Below, one piece after another: positions 28,301 to 30,664 of a stretch of DNA of 30,664 nucleotides (positions are counted from its first letter, which is position 1; every line of letters begins with the position of its first letter). The DNA is from a virus. Under the pieces are notes generated by a model. That model saw nothing but the letters and a program-made list of their open reading frames with translations. It made no database searches and was not told where the DNA came from. The DNA lies in the IMG/VR virus record IMGVR_UViG_3300048583_000274, positions 64,001 to 94,664 of that record; one strand, written 5' to 3'. The translations under genes were made by a program, and so were the position numbers.

Positions 28301-30523
28301 AATACTAGAGTTAATGCTATAGAAAGAATGAACTATTGGATAGAAAGAGCTGTAAAAAATAGAGCTGAAGAAGGTCTTACTGATACTGCTTATTATTGGG
28401 CTAAGTTAGGAAAGACTTATACTAAAGAAGAAAAAATGTTCTTAGAACAGGCTAAAGAATATCTTAAACAATTACAAGATAAGATTGATGCAAATGACCC
28501 TAATGATGATATAGAAGCTTTACAAAATGAAGCTATGGAGATTCAACATATTGTTGATAATACAGGTCACTATTATGCTTTATCTGCAGCCTATGAAGCC
28601 ATAGCTAATAAACTTATGGTATTTAAAGGATTAGCTTGGAATGCTCCTGCTCAAGTAATGAACAGATTTCAAGGATTACACTCTGCTTTAATTAATGATA
28701 CAGGAAGATTTTGGACTCAAGGAAATATTTATGGGGCCATGGCTTTTGTAAATAGAAAAGGAATAAGAAGAATTCCCGGAATGTCTTCTTACAGAGAAGA
28801 AGTATCTAAGGTAAAACTTCTTGTAGAAATGTTAGGAGTTCTTCAAGATGCTACTAATGAATTAGATAGAGCCCAAAATACTTCAGGTATTACAGGATTG
28901 AAGAAAAAACTAAATCCTTTCTATTTAACTGAATATGTTGAGTGGCACAATCAAGTTCCTATGATACTAGCTATGTTAGCTGACCATCACATTCAGGTAC
29001 CTAATATTTTAGATGCTAATGGAGAACCTGTATATATTCCTATCTTCAATGACTCTACTAAAAAAGTTGTATTGAATGATGGAAGCACTTATACTATTCC
29101 TTATGGCTTACCGGCATACTCTTTAAAACAAGGTAGGCTTACCTTAAAACCTGAGTTTGACACTCCTGAAAACAATGAAACTTGGATGGATTTTTCTAGT
29201 TCAGAAGGCAACCAAATTTATAATAAAATTGATACTAGTCTAGCTTATATCAATGGAGATTATAGAAAGGATGCTGCTATCCTATTGAAAAAGACTCCTA
29301 TAGGTAAATCAGCTTTAACTTTTAAGAGTTGGGCTGCAATGAACTACCATAACAGATTTGCAAGAAAAGCTACCAATATTAATCTTGGATTAAAAGATTT
29401 TGATGGAGCTTATACAGGTGCTATGACTTCAGGAAAAACCTCTATTGCCGGAGCTTTTGGTATGGCTTCTATAGCCGGAGCCGGAGTAATTGCAGGAGGA
29501 ACTTTTGGATTATTTGCAGGAGGAGCTATAGCTACAGGCCTTATAGGATATGGGGCTTGGAAAGCTATCAACTATAAGAAACATGAACAAGAAGAAATAA
29601 AAGCTCTTCTTCAAATGACAGCTATGGGACAAGCCTTACTGAAGAAAGCTATAGGAGTTCCTGTAAATTTAGTATCAGGAAAAGATATTATCAAAGCTCA
29701 TACTTTTAATGAACTTAACCTTACTCCTCAAGAAAGACAAAACTTGCAATTTATAATAGGAGAAATGACCAATTTAGCTTATGCACTTTTATTAAAAATT
29801 CTTTATAAAAGTCTTGCAGGAGATGATGAAGAAGAAGAGCCTAAAACTGTGCTTAACTCACAAGGAAAGAGAGTTCCTAATCCTTTATATGGTAAAGAAG
29901 AAAAGACTATCTTAGAAAAAGGCTTGTACAATCTTCAAGAAAATATGCTTACTGATTTCATTCAACAAAGTACTCAGTTTGTAAATCCCATGGAGAGTTG
30001 GGAATTAGCTAGTGCCCCTGCTGCTTTAGATAGTTGGTTTACCACTTCTACTAAAATAGGAACAGCCTTGTGGAAATCTGCAAATGGAGAACCTACTTTA
30101 CAAACAGGGCCCAATGCAGGTAAAAATAGAATAGGAGTAGCTGCTGTTAAAGGCTTCCTTCCCGGAGTTATAGGAGAATACATTCTTCTATCTGATGATG
30201 AAGAAGCAATGCCTTATGCTTTTGGTTTTGGTAATAAGATGTCTCAAGAATGGAACTCTTCAGAAATTGTAGATGATTGGTTTACTTCAGACTATAAAAA
30301 AGATAGAAAAATTTTCAAAGAAAGAAGAAAAGAATTGAAAGATGATCTAACTAAATATTGGGAAAAAGAGTGGAAAGAAAGACTTGAAAAGAATAAGGAC
30401 AATCCTGTAAAGCTTGATAAAATTAAAGCTAAAATAGACAAAAAAGTCAAAAGAGAAGTGAACTCAACCCTTCCTTATCCTAACAGAGCTTTATATGATA
30501 AAGACCAACAACTAAAAGATTAA
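25358..30523 (+). CDS. Large cargo-type virion protein with hydrophobic hairpin, 1721 aa
   Basis: The N-terminus (MANCINKKSPEFQALL, then ILAARVSIWQDLNGLNKFPS) is a pattern I associate with the starts of giant crAss-like phage proteins next to the vRNAP; its single Cys is residue 4. Long helical stretches fill most of the length, with a His-rich spot VVHHHN (H658-H660) of unknown meaning. Residues 1362-1401 (bases 29441-29560) are a Gly/Ala/Ile-rich hydrophobic segment long enough for one or two membrane spans. The C-terminus (about 1645-1721) is highly charged, rich in Lys, Glu and Asp. It follows the vRNAP gene by two bases (TAATTATG), so the two are co-translated and probably co-packaged. 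No catalytic motif is visible. A part in membrane passage or as a polymerase partner is inference. Confidence 0.7.
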   Translation: MANCINKKSPEFQALLANVRKSSPIEGAFSTEASIDILAARVSIWQDLNGLNKFPSPQEMLKTNWKKKESMSNSIYELEQRGITSIRAIQPGMKTAFHSFHNNLVAQMNKAYGFNFKELFTVETVIKEGSFDGKFPRKVSERIIPNKQAFEAIDAKRKELGLYEDGFPFSALEEAKKVEYTSDQALEDVENSDLVYNGEQYHSREAFEADMQAGEQLTLFMGATYSATNYASVVSFKQSVLKTVETRLKDAQQKRSTDKSVELKQEVKDLTNLKAKLNRDISELMNDPDIFSKTMSVFNQDIAFMKNLIRKGRLEDLHLAEDYVQYFKNISNYSGSNTSNTFIVDTSDPNLIEPAIRQKLDELTVEVQNAEGAIITAKKDYLLQIIEESDALKGMFGDNAEEVRDLLLGIDKNGEQTQKDIDKLSKYFLATDFTFGGASELLGQLIVNVLKDKKSTNKVEANKYMQAISKLEAGVKAELSKLGQGVTYFSKLPFIGKHISEVSYDLFYQITSKGNKTGRLVGKYAHKWFHDISFFNKDILNRLDAAIAAGDGIKANEILAEKYKGLAERVDFIELQKLPEIINNPEFAVFAPYFDKAGANAYSAELKAKIGNYEYKKLVEQQTVFLEDYLYGITEDLNQLMNLHGVTTPADLPMPVVHHHNITVRRKNPFEFIKSHTSGHLPDRGKITYTTGTSTNEYQALITHNTYIPKKEIQKYNSVANQIFTEDSGYYDENFNTIESNPTLLEFWETMSDAVEWMNNSLNDANTPLSHNSLLRMEQSFTDILLSKKIGVGAKAVHLFRSTGKTLKDLFTKQIRSISAEQKETVAAQNIKTIQGPVNKRMKIILMALSNELGTQLSTTSKINLDTISAKTTKIIQDVMQTPINTIRAEFGTEFPLTALREVLTDQVMEEQTFNLPVMLRAYLDATGTYRAQKESLPKISILKDLYDRIKLAKENPNASVLPTVTAKVFKRKVTKEGDISNTRVNAIERMNYWIERAVKNRAEEGLTDTAYYWAKLGKTYTKEEKMFLEQAKEYLKQLQDKIDANDPNDDIEALQNEAMEIQHIVDNTGHYYALSAAYEAIANKLMVFKGLAWNAPAQVMNRFQGLHSALINDTGRFWTQGNIYGAMAFVNRKGIRRIPGMSSYREEVSKVKLLVEMLGVLQDATNELDRAQNTSGITGLKKKLNPFYLTEYVEWHNQVPMILAMLADHHIQVPNILDANGEPVYIPIFNDSTKKVVLNDGSTYTIPYGLPAYSLKQGRLTLKPEFDTPENNETWMDFSSSEGNQIYNKIDTSLAYINGDYRKDAAILLKKTPIGKSALTFKSWAAMNYHNRFARKATNINLGLKDFDGAYTGAMTSGKTSIAGAFGMASIAGAGVIAGGTFGLFAGGAIATGLIGYGAWKAINYKKHEQEEIKALLQMTAMGQALLKKAIGVPVNLVSGKDIIKAHTFNELNLTPQERQNLQFIIGEMTNLAYALLLKILYKSLAGDDEEEEPKTVLNSQGKRVPNPLYGKEEKTILEKGLYNLQENMLTDFIQQSTQFVNPMESWELASAPAALDSWFTTSTKIGTALWKSANGEPTLQTGPNAGKNRIGVAAVKGFLPGVIGEYILLSDDEEAMPYAFGFGNKMSQEWNSSEIVDDWFTSDYKKDRKIFKERRKELKDDLTKYWEKEWKERLEKNKDNPVKLDKIKAKIDKKVKREVNSTLPYPNRALYDKDQQLKD

Positions 30524-30544
30524 CATACACTAAAACAAAAAAAA

Positions 30545-30580
30545 AAAAATAAAGTGAGGCTTTGGCTTCACTTTATTTTT
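30545..30580 (+). terminator. Strong bidirectional intrinsic terminator
   Basis: AATAAAGTGAGGC (30548-30560) pairs with GCTTCACTTTATT (30565-30577) across a TTTG loop, with one G-T wobble; three more A-T pairs extend the stem to 16 bp. The right arm runs into TTTTT (30576-30580) for + strand transcripts, and the long A-run before the left arm (30537-30549) supplies the U-tract for minus-strand transcripts. It sits between the end of the virion operon and the stop codon of a convergent gene, exactly where a two-way terminator is expected. Confidence 0.9.
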
Positions 30581-30664
30581 ATGGGTAATAGTAATGTAGT
30601 TTATTTAAGAAATTAGGGTCTTCTTTTGTCAAGTACTCTTGTAAAGGTAAATGTACAGCCATCT
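30579..30664 (-). CDS. 3' end of a convergent minus-strand gene (partial, unknown product)
   Basis: Reading the minus strand from the right edge, a frame stays open for 27 codons from ATG (30662-30660) and ends in TAA at 30581-30579: MAVHLPLQEYLTKEDPNFLN followed by KLHYYYP. Codon choice matches the rest of the window (AT-rich, TAA stop), and the stop abuts the bidirectional terminator, which fits a real gene end. Whether the ATG is the true start or an internal Met cannot be told, since the frame continues to the edge. The fragment is too short to identify a family. If real, it marks the boundary with an oppositely oriented gene block, common in crAss-like genomes. Confidence 0.55.
   Translation of the reverse strand, partial: MAVHLPLQEYLTKEDPNFLNKLHYYYP

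Noticed and set aside
30524-30544. A promoter between the operon end and the terminator
   Set aside because: The few bases before the terminator stem are an A-rich tract with no recognisable -7/-33 elements of the Bacteroidota type.
1-30664. Stop-codon reassignment (TAG as Gln or TGA as Trp), known in some crAss-like phages
   Set aside because: All genes read through thousands of codons in the standard code with no in-frame TAG or TGA, and ordinary CAA/CAG and TGG encode Gln and Trp.

Overview
The window looks like the virion-structural (late) block of a crAss-like phage (order Crassvirales), a podovirus infecting a Bacteroidota host. Four things point there. The gene order runs small connector genes, a huge tail-nozzle ('stabilisation'/muzzle) protein, two internal structural proteins, then giant proteins. 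One giant protein carries a DFDVD RNA-polymerase active-site loop of the crAss-like virion RNA polymerase (vRNAP) type. An IHF-like small protein sits among the capsid/tail genes. The DNA is very AT-rich, with no clear Shine-Dalgarno sites but recurrent AATT/ATT directly before ATG, as is usual for Bacteroidota. No family hit was computed; recognition is from the residues visible in the translations.

Layout, all on + except the last item: 2-241, C-terminal end of a probable RecB-like PD-(D/E)XK nuclease; 241-942, Cys-rich probable connector/ring protein; 942-1415, IHF/HU-like protein; 1420-1689, unknown small protein; 1692-2702, probable tail-tube/ring adaptor; 2705-8578, 1957-residue nozzle/muzzle protein with an internal hydrophobic stretch and a VWA-like MIDAS motif; 8609-10069 and 10072-12051, internal/cargo-type structural proteins; 12090-25355, a 4421-residue vRNAP fused to a C-terminal zinc-peptidase (HEMVH) domain; 25358-30523, a 1721-residue cargo-type protein with a glycine/alanine-rich hydrophobic hairpin. 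A strong bidirectional terminator at about 30545-30580 closes the block, and the 3' end of a convergent minus-strand gene enters from the right edge. Genes overlap by 1 base or are 2-4 bases apart, except for gaps of 30 and 38 bases that both carry a hairpin around the preceding stop codon. There is no gene-free stretch longer than about 60 bases, no RNA gene, CRISPR array or insertion sequence.

How the genes fit together: the connector and nozzle genes build the portal-proximal tail, and the four downstream proteins are probably packaged and ejected with the DNA. The polymerase would transcribe early genes at once, and the peptidase and membrane-active segments may process or deliver the cargo.

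Two global signals stand out. First, cysteine is partitioned: the four putative cargo proteins (7287 residues) contain only three Cys, all within five residues of a terminus, while neighbouring tail proteins are Cys-rich with CxxC clusters. Second, CpG is almost absent except inside CCGG, while CTGG and CCAG are nearly eliminated. That is the pattern expected if a Vsr-like T:G repair activity acted on CCGG sites.
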